Shown here piece after piece: positions 8,327 to 18,358 of a stretch of DNA of 64,000 nucleotides. Location of the stretch: positions 446,879-510,878 of the forward strand of contig NZ_JAIWPE010000096.1 in NCBI RefSeq assembly GCF_021028955.1. The letters are read 5' to 3'. The notes beneath the pieces are model-generated. The model did not search any database, was not told the origin of the DNA, and saw nothing but the letters and a program-made list of their open reading frames with translations. The DNA comes from Salipaludibacillus sp. CUR1. GTDB lineage: Bacteria; Bacillota; Bacilli; Bacillales; Salisediminibacteriaceae. A program made the position numbers and the translations under genes. Positions within the stretch are counted from its first letter, which is position 1; the number at the start of each line of letters is the position of its first letter.

Positions 8327-9328
8327 ATGATGTATGTGGTTTTTATTTTGGCTGCACTAATTACCATTTATTCTGCTGTAAAGCTATCTTCCTTTGCTGA
8401 CGTCATTGGAGAAAGAACGAAATTAGGAGGGATGATGGCAGGTACAATCTTATTAGCCGGGGCCACGTCTCTTCCTGAAGTAACGACGAGTCTGACTGCT
8501 ATATCTCTAAATAATCCTGATATAGCAGTGAGTAATGTACTTGGAAGTAATCTCTTTAACCTTCTTATATTAGCTGTTGCAGATGTCTATTTCAGAAGAA
8601 AACAAATGTTCAGTAACATCGGGCTCGATCACCTTATGACTGGTTTTGTCAATTTCGGCCTTATGGCGTTTGTATTTATTGCTGTATTATTTCCAACAGG
8701 CTATCACTTTTTCAACATCGGAGTAGAGATGTATCTGCTAGTATTATTTTATACCGTAGGGATGAAAATGATCTCTTCTTCTTCCCAGGCCAATAAAATA
8801 GAAGCTGAAGCTGCGGCTGCTGCCGAATCATCTTATCATACAGGGGCAATATCTTTAAAAAAAGCTAAATTCGGTTTTGCTTTATCTGCCCTTATTATTT
8901 TTATAGCAGGTAGTGCTTTAACTGTTTCAGGGGATGCGATTGCTGCAGCTACGGGACTTAGTTCAAGTTTTATAGGAACCTTTCTGATTGCAGGAGCGAC
9001 TTCCCTCCCGGAAGTGGTTACAGTAATTGTAGCTGTACAATTGGCTAATTACCATATGGCTGTTGGAAACATCCTGGGAAGTAATATGTTTAATCTGCTG
9101 ATTCTGGTTCTGAGTGACTTCTTTTACAGAAGCGGCCCTGTTTTATCTTTTGTAGCCCCCGTCGTACTCATTACAGCTGCAGCCGTCATAATATTAAACC
9201 TGGTGATCCTTGCAGGAATGATTTTTGCCCAATCAAAAATGTCAAATACTTACAATTACTTTCTTCCTTCTGTGATAGTCATTGTATTTTATTTTATAAG
9301 CAGTTACTTTTTATGGACTTTAAGTTAA
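8327..9328 (+). CDS. CaCA-family cation exchanger (YrbG-like), probably Mn2+-responsive
   Basis: About 333 residues and roughly ten membrane segments. The two alpha-repeats of the Ca2+/cation antiporter family are clear: GATSLPEVTTSLTAISL...VSNVLGSNLFNLLIL near residue 45, and GATSLPEVVTVIVAVQL...VGNILGSNMFNLLIL near 225. The start is ATG 8327, after AAGGAG. The longer frame from 8165 runs through the riboswitch and is not translated sequence. The family exchanges Ca2+ or other divalent cations for Na+/H+; the Mn2+ riboswitch upstream argues that this member exports manganese. Substrate is inference. Confidence 0.85.
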   Translation: MMYVVFILAALITIYSAVKLSSFADVIGERTKLGGMMAGTILLAGATSLPEVTTSLTAISLNNPDIAVSNVLGSNLFNLLILAVADVYFRRKQMFSNIGLDHLMTGFVNFGLMAFVFIAVLFPTGYHFFNIGVEMYLLVLFYTVGMKMISSSSQANKIEAEAAAAAESSYHTGAISLKKAKFGFALSALIIFIAGSALTVSGDAIAAATGLSSSFIGTFLIAGATSLPEVVTVIVAVQLANYHMAVGNILGSNMFNLLILVLSDFFYRSGPVLSFVAPVVLITAAAVIILNLVILAGMIFAQSKMSNTYNYFLPSVIVIVFYFISSYFLWTLS

Positions 9329-9442
9329 ACTTATTTCGCTTATTTAGTGTCCGGCAGCTGGCTAGGATAGACTTTATAAGTGTTGTATAAGGCACCTATA
9401 AAGCCTTTTGATAAAAAATAAATCCTGGAAAAGCAAGTTAAA

Positions 9443-9482
9443 AAGAATGGTCTCACTAATCGGTGAGAGCCATTCTTTTTTA
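9443..9482. terminator. Bidirectional terminator
   Basis: AAGAATGGTCTCAC (9443-9456) pairs with GTGAGAGCCATTCTT (9463-9477, one bulge), with TTTTTT on the plus side and an A-run on the other. It lies between the exchanger and the convergent thioredoxin-like gene. Confidence 0.85.
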
Positions 9483-9564
9483 AGGTTTTATAATGGGGGT
9501 GGTTCCAAATTGAAAATGCTTGCCTGATTCCAAAATCAACATTTACCTTTTAAAGAGCATACTT

Positions 9565-10122
9565 TTAAGATGACTCTTTAGTCCATGCCTCTATTTTTTC
9601 ATTTATTTTTTGAGCGGACATAAGCCCGTCCGTCCGTTCACTGACCTGGCCTTTTTCATTAATCATAAAGCTGGTCGGGATCCCCATCACTTTAAATTCT
9701 TTTTGAGCTTTTCCTTCTGTATCGAGCAAAACCTCGATTTCACCAGGTTCAGTCTGTTTCACGTAATTCTCAATTTCTGATTTATTTCTGTCTTCTTTTG
9801 TTAAATTAACCGCGATTATCTTTATTTTATCGGCTGAAGAGCCGCCTTGAACCTCTTTTACTTCCTTCCACTGCTCCTGACAAACGTGGCACCACGTCGT
9901 AAAGAAAAATACGAATAACCTTTCTCCCTGAAAGTCCCCTAAAGTCACTCGGTTTCCGTCCATGGTTTCCAACGGCAGGCTATAAAGAGATTCATCTTCC
10001 TGAGCAGCTGTTTCCGACATTGCTTTTTCTACCATTACCCATTCATTTGAAGAAAAGAGGTAAAAAACGCCCCCAGCACACAGTAAAAAAAACATTAAAG
10101 CCCATTTAGCACGTTCCAGCAT
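9565..10122 (-). CDS. Membrane-anchored TlpA/ResA-like thiol-disulfide protein
   Basis: 185 residues. A single N-terminal hydrophobic anchor (about residues 7-24) leads to an extracytoplasmic thioredoxin-like domain with FFTTWCHVCQEQW (Cys78 and Cys81, CxxC) and the cis-proline loop MGIPTSFMI. Such proteins reduce disulfides outside the membrane, for example apocytochrome c heme sites (ResA) or other partners. No cytochrome c genes are adjacent, so the client is unknown. The ATG at 10122 follows AGGGGGACAGGAT. The symporter gene upstream is on the same strand (stop at 10180), so the two may be cotranscribed. Confidence 0.8.
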   Translation of the reverse strand: MLERAKWALMFFLLCAGGVFYLFSSNEWVMVEKAMSETAAQEDESLYSLPLETMDGNRVTLGDFQGERLFVFFFTTWCHVCQEQWKEVKEVQGGSSADKIKIIAVNLTKEDRNKSEIENYVKQTEPGEIEVLLDTEGKAQKEFKVMGIPTSFMINEKGQVSERTDGLMSAQKINEKIEAWTKESS

Positions 10123-10179
10123 ATCCTGTCCCCCTCTCATTCAATCCTTATGTGAAAAAGAAGGGACAAATGACAGTAA

Positions 10180-11331
10180 CTATGAATTTTTCGCATTAGC
10201 TGTAAACTTATCAACAACTAAAGCGATTGCTCCGTCTCCTGTTACATTCGCTGCTGTTCCAAAGCTGTCCTGAGCCATATACAAGGCAATCATTAACCCG
10301 ACAGCCGCTTCATTAAAACCTAACATAGAAGTTAAGATACCAATGGCTGCCATAATAGCGCCCCCCGGAACTCCCGGAGCAGCAATCATGATGACACCTA
10401 ACATGGCTATCACGGGAAGCATTGTAAAGAAATCCGGAACAGCATAGCCATCTAAAACAGACATAACAGCTATGGTACAACTAACAATCGTAATTACACT
10501 TCCTGATAAATGGATTGTGGCACCAAGGGGAATGCTGAAGTCCGCAACATCTTCCCTCACTTTGTTTGCTTTAGCCTGCCTCAATGTCACGGGGATTGTA
10601 GCGGCACTGCTCATGGTCCCTAATGCCGTAAAATATGCCGGCAGCATGTTTTTCAACAAAGATAAAGGATTGCGCCCGGCAAAACTTCCTGCTACAACAT
10701 ACTGAATAAAAATCCAGACCCAGTGAGTTAAAACAGCTATAACCAGTACAAGTCCAAAAACTTGTAACGTGTCAAACACTGTTCCTTCTGCAGCTAATTC
10801 TGCAAAAATACCCGCTATATAAAATGGCAGCAAAGGAATAATTATACTTTTAATGACTAATTCAATAATTGTTTTTCCTTCATCAAAAAAGCGGATCAAC
10901 ACATTATTCTTTATTTTAGCCATTCCTATTCCAAATAAAAAGGCTGTAATAAGCGCAGTAATTACACCCATTAACGGATCAATTTCAAAAGAGAAAAAAC
11001 CTTCCAGCCCCGCCCCTTCTTCCGGCACTGCTCCTTCTGAAGCAATGAGCGGCATAACGATGGTGGCAATAAAAAAAGCTGCAATACCTGCTGCTAACGT
11101 AGATAAATAAGCAGTCCCTACACTCATTCCAACCAGTTTACCTGAATGTGCCCCTAGTTTTGAAACTCCTGAAGCAATAAAAAACAGAATGATCAGAGGA
11201 ATCATAAATCCAATAAATTCTCCAAAAATGTCTCTGAAAGTAAGCAGGGTTCTGGTAAGCCAGTCTATTCCAATTAGTCCTGTAACGATACCTGCTGCGA
11301 TGCCTGCAATTAGTTTTAAAATTAATTTCAT
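10180..11331 (-). CDS. Dicarboxylate/amino acid:cation symporter (DAACS family)
   Basis: 383 residues of mostly membrane sequence. Family blocks include IGFMIPLIILFFIASGVSKLG, the serine-rich reentrant loop TALGTMSSAATIPVTL, IPLGATIHLSG and the substrate-binding stretch MAQDSFGTAANVTGDGAIALVVD. The family takes up C4-dicarboxylates, glutamate or aspartate with Na+ or H+. I cannot tell which substrate applies; the length (about 40 residues shorter than DctA/GltP) places it in the shorter subgroup. The ATG at 11331 follows GGAAGAAAAGGAA. The thioredoxin-like gene follows 57 bases downstream. Confidence 0.85.
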   Translation of the reverse strand: MKLILKLIAGIAAGIVTGLIGIDWLTRTLLTFRDIFGEFIGFMIPLIILFFIASGVSKLGAHSGKLVGMSVGTAYLSTLAAGIAAFFIATIVMPLIASEGAVPEEGAGLEGFFSFEIDPLMGVITALITAFLFGIGMAKIKNNVLIRFFDEGKTIIELVIKSIIIPLLPFYIAGIFAELAAEGTVFDTLQVFGLVLVIAVLTHWVWIFIQYVVAGSFAGRNPLSLLKNMLPAYFTALGTMSSAATIPVTLRQAKANKVREDVADFSIPLGATIHLSGSVITIVSCTIAVMSVLDGYAVPDFFTMLPVIAMLGVIMIAAPGVPGGAIMAAIGILTSMLGFNEAAVGLMIALYMAQDSFGTAANVTGDGAIALVVDKFTANAKNS

Positions 11332-11465
11332 TTCCTTTTCTTCCCTTCATGAACTGTCCTCACTTAAAAGACATTTGTATTTACTTAGCACTACTTATAT
11401 TGCCTTCCGTAAAGTGATTAATCAACAGGTTATAAAAAAGTCTTAATTTTAAGTTAATTGGGTGT

Positions 11466-11494
11466 TTGCATTTAATTTTTAAACGTCGTATAAT
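11466..11494 (+). promoter_or_regulatory. Sigma-A promoter of the trpS leader
   Basis: TTGCAT at 11466-11471 and TATAAT at 11489-11494 with 17 bases between them. Transcription would begin near 11501, just before the T-box leader. Confidence 0.75.
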
Positions 11495-11504
11495 GTGATA
11501 AGTT

Positions 11505-11782
11505 TAAGATGAACAGCGATGAGAAAGAGAAGTACTTTTCCGGTAGCATGATCAGAGAGTCTGCGGATGGTGGGAGCAGAACATGCGGCGAAAAGGAATG
11601 GCCTTTCGAGCTGGCCGGCTGAAATAACAGTAGGCGGGTCCGTCTTCTCAAACGTTACCTTGAGACTCCTTACCAGTCAGTGGTGAGGTCATGAAGCGAT
11701 TTCCGTGTAAATGGAAATAAACAGGGTGGCACCGCGGTCCATTCGTCCCTAGTATCTATTAGGAGACGAATGGGCTTTTTTG
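11505..11782 (+). ncRNA. T-box leader of trpS (tRNA-Trp sensing)
   Basis: The T-box sequence AGGGTGGCACCGCGG is at 11723-11737. The terminator CCATTCGTC (11739-11747) with GACGAATGG (11765-11773) and a T-run follows. The likely specifier codon is TGG at 11599-11601 in GGAATGGCCTTTCGAG, matching tRNA-Trp and the trpS gene downstream. Uncharged tRNA-Trp would stabilise the antiterminator and allow synthesis of the synthetase. The leader start is approximate. Confidence 0.95.
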
Positions 11783-11794
11783 TATGGAACTTAA

Positions 11795-12838
<1,044 letters not shown>

Positions 12839-12847
<9 letters not shown>

Positions 12848-13597
12848 CGTTTTTTTCTTTTCCTGAGGCTGTTGAAGTTCCCACAGTTTCTCGAAAAAGG
12901 GCTGGCCTTTTATCATTGCCTGACAATAATTTTCATGACGCTTAGACCATCCGTGTTTTATATCATTAAATAAACCGTCCCAAGCTTCATCAAAAGACAT
13001 TAATTGTATCTCATGATATTTGTGCGGAGCCCATTCAGTATACCAGTATCTTAATTCAGCCAGTTCAGCCTGGCAGTACAGCTGATCGAAAGCCATAAAC
13101 AGGAGCTGCTTTAATTGTTTCTCCCGCCTGACCAGTCCGTGCATCAAATGCGGTTCGGGAGACAGCATATGATATTGTTTATCACATTCCAGGTAATCCA
13201 TATAGTAATCTGATACAGGATGATCCTCCACCAGTTTTCTCAGCTGTTCTTCCTGTCTCGGAACCATCCGGCTTTTGCGAATTGGCGTATGATAACCTAA
13301 AGTATCAACGATGAGAGCCCTTGTCCCATTTGTTGCTATAAAACAATACTCTAACGCATTCCGCTCATTTTTCTGCCGAATAAAGCTTTGTTTATAAACG
13401 TCTGCAAGCAGCTCCTCAGGAAGTTCCTGCAGAGTATTTTCAATATAATCAAGCAAGGTATCAGTTATTCTGACTACCGCCACTTGATCCAGAAGTTCAA
13501 TCCTGTCGCTTTTTTTCCATTCAAAAAATTCACAAACATTGTAGCTGTTCTCTTCTCCCTCAAACCAGTTTACCCAAACATCCCTCATGTGAAGCAT
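12839..13597 (-). CDS. yjbA: YjbA family protein (DUF3603)
   Basis: 252 residues, acidic, with no signal or membrane segment. The N-terminal VWVNWFEGEENSYNVCEFFEW and the C-terminal RYWYTEWAPHKYHEI...GWSKRHENYC are characteristic of the uncharacterised Bacillaceae YjbA family. It faces trpS as in B. subtilis, supporting orthology. Its ATG follows AAGGAGGTCTGTCC. Function is unknown. Confidence 0.85.
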
Positions 13598-13674
13598 GGA
13601 CAGACCTCCTTACTTATTCTTTGCCAACAGTATTCGCAGATCGTATCCATATTATTCCACAAAGGCTTTATTTC

Positions 13675-13896
13675 TTATATTTTCTTTCTCTTATGTCCTC
13701 TTTTCATTGGAAAATAGACAATTATCCAAATGATAAATATACCGGCAGCAAACATATACGTTTCAATTCGCTGTACCAAAAATAATAAGAAGTTCTGAAG
13801 GGAGTAACCAACCGTTAACAAATTCAAATAAGCTACTAAACTTACGCCCCCAAAGACGGCGAGAGCGAATCCTATAATTAACATAAAAAACTTCAT
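13675..13896 (-). CDS. Small two-segment membrane protein, unknown
   Basis: 73 residues with two hydrophobic segments (about 3-27 and 45-63), ending in a basic tail MKRGHKRKKI that suggests a cytoplasmic C-terminus. The ATG follows GAAGGGAGGGG, a strong ribosome site. It sits between yjaZ and yjbA on the same strand. I do not recognise a family and assign no function. Confidence 0.65.
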   Translation of the reverse strand: MKFFMLIIGFALAVFGGVSLVAYLNLLTVGYSLQNFLLFLVQRIETYMFAAGIFIIWIIVYFPMKRGHKRKKI

Positions 13897-13984
13897 GAAG
13901 CCCCTCCCTTCACAGGACCTGGCGATTAACCACCTAAGGTAGTCTATGAAAGGAAAACAGGCATTAGGACTCGCAAACGAGATT

Positions 13985-14800
13985 TCATCCCTTTACTTGC
14001 TTATTTTTAGTAAATTTACCTGTTAAAAACTGATGATCTTTCATTTCGAGCAAAACCCGGGAGTCTGAAGATTGATCATCTTTCAAATAATTACTAATAA
14101 TTTCATAACCGAGCTGGTATCCCATTAATGGGGGAATCCCCTTTCTCGATCCATACAATAAATCTGCGTGGTTTTGCCTTCCCCGAAGATTAATATTCTT
14201 TGAATAAATATCTTTCCACCAGGTTTCAACCATTTCTGAAGGATATCTCTTTGTCCATGGAGCTGAATATTCTTTCCCCAGACGGTTTTGAACTTCCCAT
14301 TCAGCCAGTCCTTCCATAATCATTGATTCCAATAAAGTAATCGAACTCTCTTTTATTCTCTGATATTTAATCCGGCAGGCATGATGGTACTCATGCAGCA
14401 ATAAAGCTTTTTGATCATTTTCCGGAAGCGAATCTTTCCAAAAAGCTATAATATAGTCAGGAAATGTGCAGCCGTTTTTACCATCAAGCTCCTCCATTAT
14501 GTTTGTATGACGCTGGTTCAAGGGAAATAAAAATATATCAATTTCAGGACCCTTAAACTCTTTTTTTAAAACCAGCATATACTCTTTCAAGTTAATTAAG
14601 TTTATTTTTTTTCTCCATACCATCCAGTCCCGTTTTGTCTTTAAAGATACAGGCGTCATTCCCTGGGACATAAGAAAATTGAACCATTCTTCGTTGATTT
14701 TTGTTTTATCTTTATCAAACAGCGGCTGGAAGGCCTTGCTTAACGTTATTTTGTCCAGATGGTGGCGGAGCACCCAGGAAGACGTATCATATAGTCTCAC
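13985..14800 (-). CDS. yjaZ: YjaZ-like putative zinc protease (DUF2268)
   Basis: 271 residues with the zinc-metallopeptidase motif HEYHH (HExxH, His136 to His140) in ALLLHEYHHACR and a downstream glutamate in MIMEGLAEWEVQNRLG, the third-ligand pattern of gluzincin-like DUF2268 proteins. No signal peptide is seen, so it is probably cytoplasmic. The start is GTG 14800, with GGGAGG 6 bases upstream. B. subtilis yjaZ lies between fabF and yjbA; here the fnr1 and lia genes have been inserted on the fabF side. Substrate unknown. Confidence 0.8.
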   Translation of the reverse strand: MRLYDTSSWVLRHHLDKITLSKAFQPLFDKDKTKINEEWFNFLMSQGMTPVSLKTKRDWMVWRKKINLINLKEYMLVLKKEFKGPEIDIFLFPLNQRHTNIMEELDGKNGCTFPDYIIAFWKDSLPENDQKALLLHEYHHACRIKYQRIKESSITLLESMIMEGLAEWEVQNRLGKEYSAPWTKRYPSEMVETWWKDIYSKNINLRGRQNHADLLYGSRKGIPPLMGYQLGYEIISNYLKDDQSSDSRVLLEMKDHQFLTGKFTKNKQVKG

Positions 14801-14822
14801 TATATACCTCCCAAAAGTTTTT

Positions 14823-14865
14823 AGTGATTTGCTTCACTTTTTTAAAATATTTACTGTGATATGCT
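14823..14865 (+). promoter_or_regulatory. FNR box and promoter of fnr1
   Basis: The dyad AGTGATTTGCTTCACT (14823-14838) has the core GTGA-N6-TCAC. The hexamer TATGCT at 14860-14865, preceded by an extended TGA, lies exactly 29.5 bases from the dyad centre, which places the dyad at -41.5 (class II activation). This implies autoregulation or control by the second Fnr. Confidence 0.75.
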
Positions 14866-14904
14866 ACCATTAAGGTATGCGAACCCAAGAAAGGTGGGTA
14901 CTCA

Positions 14905-15627
14905 ATGTCAAAAAAACTATATAATTACAAAAATTATAATCCTTTTTTCGAACAGCTGTCCGAGGAAAACCAGCAGCATCTCTTATTACATGGAGAAAAG
15001 GTTACGGTTCCAAAAAACAAAATATTATTTTATGAAGGAGAAACAGTAAAATATATATATTTAATTACTAAAGGGCACGTTCAAATGAGCAAAATGACAA
15101 TGGATGATAAAAAATTTGTTATTCATATAAAAAGGGAAAATGACATTGTTGGGGAATTCAGCCTCTTTAATGACATGCGTGCAAGTATGACAGCGGAAGC
15201 AAAAACACCTGCCACACTTATCCGCTTCGACAAGGATATACTCGAAGGGCTGTTTATTCAAAACGGGGAAATTGCCACGGCTTTTATTAAACTTTTTGCA
15301 AGAAATACGCAAGCCACCCAGGCCAAATTTTCTGATTTGCTCTTATATGGCAAGACGGGCGCATTTTATTCCATCCTTATTCGCTTCGCACACTCTTACG
15401 GAGTTGAACATCCTGAAGGAATTAAAATAGATATGAAGCTGACTAACCAGGAGCTTGCCTATTTTATCGGATCAACAAGGGAAACAGTCAACCGGATGTT
15501 CAACGAGCTTAAAAAAGACGGTGTAACCGAGATTGAAAATGGCTATATAGTTATAAAAAAAATAGAAGAGCTAAAAAAGCACCTCCATTGTGAGAAATGT
15601 CCTTTGGAAATATGTACATTATCCTGA
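14905..15627 (+). CDS. fnr: Bacillus-type Fnr, oxygen-sensing regulator (paralogue 1)
   Basis: 240 residues: an N-terminal cNMP-binding beta-barrel (about 20-125), a dimerisation helix and a winged-helix domain with recognition helix GSTRETVNRMFNEL (E--xxR, specific for TGTGA half-sites). The C-terminal HCEKCPLEICTLS gives Cys229, Cys232 and Cys237 (C-x2-C-x4-C), and Asp144 lies in AKFSDLLL; these match the three Cys plus Asp ligands of the [4Fe-4S] cluster of B. subtilis Fnr. Unlike E. coli FNR the ligands are C-terminal. An FNR box lies at -41.5 upstream. A second paralogue is at 25.7 kb. Confidence 0.92.
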   Translation: MSKKLYNYKNYNPFFEQLSEENQQHLLLHGEKVTVPKNKILFYEGETVKYIYLITKGHVQMSKMTMDDKKFVIHIKRENDIVGEFSLFNDMRASMTAEAKTPATLIRFDKDILEGLFIQNGEIATAFIKLFARNTQATQAKFSDLLLYGKTGAFYSILIRFAHSYGVEHPEGIKIDMKLTNQELAYFIGSTRETVNRMFNELKKDGVTEIENGYIVIKKIEELKKHLHCEKCPLEICTLS

Positions 15628-15662
15628 TGGGAAGCAGGCTGGGGATTGCAGCCCATCCAGCC

Positions 15663-15695
15663 GCCGTCCTCCCTTCCCGGAGGACGGCTTTTTTG
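15663..15695. terminator. Terminator between fnr1 and liaR
   Basis: GCCGTCCT (15663-15670) pairs with AGGACGGC (15681-15688), followed by TTTTTT. It lies between the convergent fnr1 and liaR genes. Confidence 0.9.
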
Positions 15696-15721
15696 CTGCA
15701 GAGGAGAATAGAAAGTTTTTT

Positions 15722-16345
15722 CTATACAAGATGATGTTTATGGGCATATATTGCCGCCTGAGTACGGTCTTCCAGTTCCAGCTTTGCCAGTATATGGCTT
15801 ACATGAGTTTTCACCGTTTTTATACCTATAAATAACTCTTCCCCTATTTCTTTATTTGATTTACCTTGACCAATCAGGCAAAGGACTTCTTTTTCCCTTT
15901 TGGTCAATTCATCATGTTTCGGCTTATTATTCATATGCCGGAACATTTTCTGAGTCACCTGCCCCTGAAAAGTCGGCTCTTCTTTTACAGCTTTACGTAT
16001 AGCTGAAGCAATTTCATCTGCTGTTGATGTTTTCAGCAAGTAACTGAAGGCTCCTGCTTCCATTACAGGAAACAGCATTTCATCATCAAGGTAACTTGTC
16101 AAAACTATAATTTTTGCCCGGGTTTTTGAAAGGACCTTCGTTGCTTCAATCCCGTTCATTTTCTCCATAAGCAAGTCCATCAGTATAACGTCAGGATCGA
16201 ATTTAGAAGCAGCTTTAATGGCTTCTTCCCCATCTCCGGCTTCCCCGGCCACTTCTATATCATCTTCCACGTTTAAGTATGTAACCAGCCCCATCCGTAC
16301 CATTTCATGATCATCTACCACGAGCACTTTGATCTTCCTCTCCAT
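15722..16345 (-). CDS. liaR: LiaR/VraR-type response regulator
   Basis: 207 residues: a receiver domain with phospho-acceptor Asp57 (DVILMDLLMEKMNG), acidic pocket VVDDHE and Lys in YLLKTS, then a LuxR-type helix-turn-helix (LTKREKEVLCLIGQGKSNKEIGEELFIG...VKTHVSHILAKL). It belongs with the sensor kinase and LiaF upstream in one operon and would mediate the response to cell-wall antibiotics. Start ATG after GAGGAGGAGAGAAG. The usual target liaIH is not in the window. Confidence 0.9.
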   Translation of the reverse strand: MERKIKVLVVDDHEMVRMGLVTYLNVEDDIEVAGEAGDGEEAIKAASKFDPDVILMDLLMEKMNGIEATKVLSKTRAKIIVLTSYLDDEMLFPVMEAGAFSYLLKTSTADEIASAIRKAVKEEPTFQGQVTQKMFRHMNNKPKHDELTKREKEVLCLIGQGKSNKEIGEELFIGIKTVKTHVSHILAKLELEDRTQAAIYAHKHHLV

Positions 16346-16365
16346 CTTCTCTCCTCCTCAACCTT

Positions 16366-17502
16366 TTATTGGTGCTTTGTCAGCGGAACTCTGAATTCAA
16401 GCTTTGTCCCTTTTCCCGGGTACGAAACAATCGTTAAATGACCGCCAAGTTCAACCATCCTTTCTTTCATTGAACTTAATCCGTAGTTCCCTGTCTTTTC
16501 TTTCTGCACGTTATCCGTATCAAAGCCCCGCCCGTCGTCTTCAAGTACGATTAGCAGGCGTTCCCCGCGAAGAAAAGCATGCAGCTGAACTTTTGAAGGA
16601 TCGGCATGTCTTAATGCATTGGACAAACCTTCCTGAAGGACACGGAAAAGCTGCTCTTCGGTTCCTTTTTCCATAGGAGGAACCTTTTTTAAATCGCATT
16701 CAAAAGTCAGATGAGGATGCTTGCTCAATAATTCTTTCATTAAACTTTCCATCGCCTGTTTTAACGATTTTCCTTCCAGGGTGACAGGGCGAAGGTGCAT
16801 AATTAAAGCCCTTAATTCCTGCTGGGCGTGATGAACCATTTTTTCCGTTTGCTTAAACAGATCTTTCGCTTTTTCAGGCCTTTTATCTAAAACTTTCGGA
16901 AGAGCTCCAAGGGACATGGATACAGCAAATAATTCCTGGCTGACCGCATCATGCAAGTCCCTGGCAAGCTTCCTCCGTTCTTCCAGACCTGCTCCTTTTT
17001 CAGCCTCTTCAATCAGCTTGGCATTCTCGTTTAACAGCCTTCTCATAGATACAATCTGCTGCTGCAGGTCATCTGTTAACTCATTAACTTCATCAGCAAG
17101 TTTTTTAAGTTCATCATTTCTTTCCACAGTTATTTTCCTGTTTAAGGAGCCTCTTTGAAACTGTTTCAGCTGATGAATAATATGTGCAAGCGTCCTTTTA
17201 AGTGACAGGCCGTAAGAGTAATAATACACCCATCCCGTAATCAGAAATATAACCATAATAATAACTATTAAAAAAGCAAAAATAAGTCTGTCAGAAGCTA
17301 AGCCTGTAATGTCGTATAAGAAAGTTGAGGGGGCTCCGGGAGTATGCGGAAGAAAACTTTGTAAAATAAGAAAAAGAATAAACACGGCTGCTCCTGCTGT
17401 TAAGACCACTTTAGTCTGTATTCTGAGAAGGTCCCAAAGAATTCCCTGCAGAGATTCTTTATTCTTTTTATTTTTCTCCTGAATCTTTCCGGTTTCAGTC
17501 AA
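16366..17502 (-). CDS. liaS: LiaS/VraS-type sensor histidine kinase
   Basis: About 378 residues from TTG 17502, which has GGAGG upstream and overlaps the liaF stop by 8 bases. Two membrane segments (about residues 30-55 and 75-100) enclose a short outer loop, followed by a HAMP-like region, the HisKA_3 motif ARDLHDAVSQELFAVSM with the phospho-His, and a C-terminal ATPase domain with LQEGLSNALRHA (N box) and DDGRGFD (G box). The short extracytoplasmic loop is typical of intramembrane-sensing kinases. Translational coupling with liaF suggests fixed stoichiometry. Confidence 0.9.
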   Translation of the reverse strand: MTETGKIQEKNKKNKESLQGILWDLLRIQTKVVLTAGAAVFILFLILQSFLPHTPGAPSTFLYDITGLASDRLIFAFLIVIIMVIFLITGWVYYYSYGLSLKRTLAHIIHQLKQFQRGSLNRKITVERNDELKKLADEVNELTDDLQQQIVSMRRLLNENAKLIEEAEKGAGLEERRKLARDLHDAVSQELFAVSMSLGALPKVLDKRPEKAKDLFKQTEKMVHHAQQELRALIMHLRPVTLEGKSLKQAMESLMKELLSKHPHLTFECDLKKVPPMEKGTEEQLFRVLQEGLSNALRHADPSKVQLHAFLRGERLLIVLEDDGRGFDTDNVQKEKTGNYGLSSMKERMVELGGHLTIVSYPGKGTKLEFRVPLTKHQ

Positions 17503-18358
17503 CTGTGAGAACCTCCACATCTCCAATACTCAGATCAACATTGAGTATTAATCTTTTTTCTGACTCATGGAATCCCGGGCTTGTGTAAGTAGCATTCCTG
17601 CCTGTCCCTCCATGAGAATCATCAAAGAGCGTCACTTCACCAACTTTCACGTAAACACCAGCTTTTACAGCCATTTCTTTCGGAACGTAAATTTCCACTG
17701 AACCTATCCAGCTGGATACGTCAATTATATTGTCGCCTTCCTTTAGGATCGCTTTAGTCAAATCAAGTTCAATACTTCCTATTCCCATATTTATATCCAT
17801 ACCATCGGGTTCCCATGGCTGTTTGCCAAGAGAAATATCTCCAATAAAGGTCCGGTGTGTTTTTCTGTCTTGTCCAGGTCGCCCCACTGTTCCGCTGAAG
17901 GGTCCAAAATTAAAATCAGCAGAGCGGTCTTTGTTTTTACCTTTCCTCTTTTCTCTCTTAACTTTTTCTATATCATCAGGCCCTAAATTAATTACTACAT
18001 TACCGTCACGGTCAAATAATACTTTAAAACCTATATATACGATCAGAAGAGGCCATATCCAGCTCCATAAATCTCCCAGACCATAGCTGAACCACCCTGC
18101 ATTGTTTCCTAATAGAACAGCTCCGGCTGCTGTGACAATGAGTCCCCATATAATTTTGCCAATATGCCATCTGTCTCTTCTTAAACCGTGAAAAAAATAG
18201 ACGAGTCCCTCAAAAAGAATTTTTAATCCGAAGAGAACAATAATTGCCGGCCAGAAAGTCGAAAAAAGACTAGTTACTTCCGTATCAATAAAACCAGTAT
18301 TTGCCAGAAGAAAGACGATTCCTGTACTTAATATGAGGATTCCTATGAAATTCTTCAT
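17495..18358 (-). CDS. liaF: LiaF-type inhibitor of the LiaRS system
   Basis: 287 residues. Four N-terminal hydrophobic segments (to about residue 115) with WPAIIVLFGLKILFEG, then a charged linker and a soluble beta-rich C-terminal domain (DISLGKQPWEPDGMDINMGIGSIELDL...VYVKVGEVTLF) typical of LiaF/VraT. LiaF keeps LiaS silent in unstressed cells. First gene of liaF-liaS-liaR; ribosome site AAAAGAGGTG. The 364-base region upstream (18359-18722) would hold the promoter; I see no clear operator there. Confidence 0.88.
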   Translation of the reverse strand: MKNFIGILILSTGIVFLLANTGFIDTEVTSLFSTFWPAIIVLFGLKILFEGLVYFFHGLRRDRWHIGKIIWGLIVTAAGAVLLGNNAGWFSYGLGDLWSWIWPLLIVYIGFKVLFDRDGNVVINLGPDDIEKVKREKRKGKNKDRSADFNFGPFSGTVGRPGQDRKTHRTFIGDISLGKQPWEPDGMDINMGIGSIELDLTKAILKEGDNIIDVSSWIGSVEIYVPKEMAVKAGVYVKVGEVTLFDDSHGGTGRNATYTSPGFHESEKRLILNVDLSIGDVEVLTVD

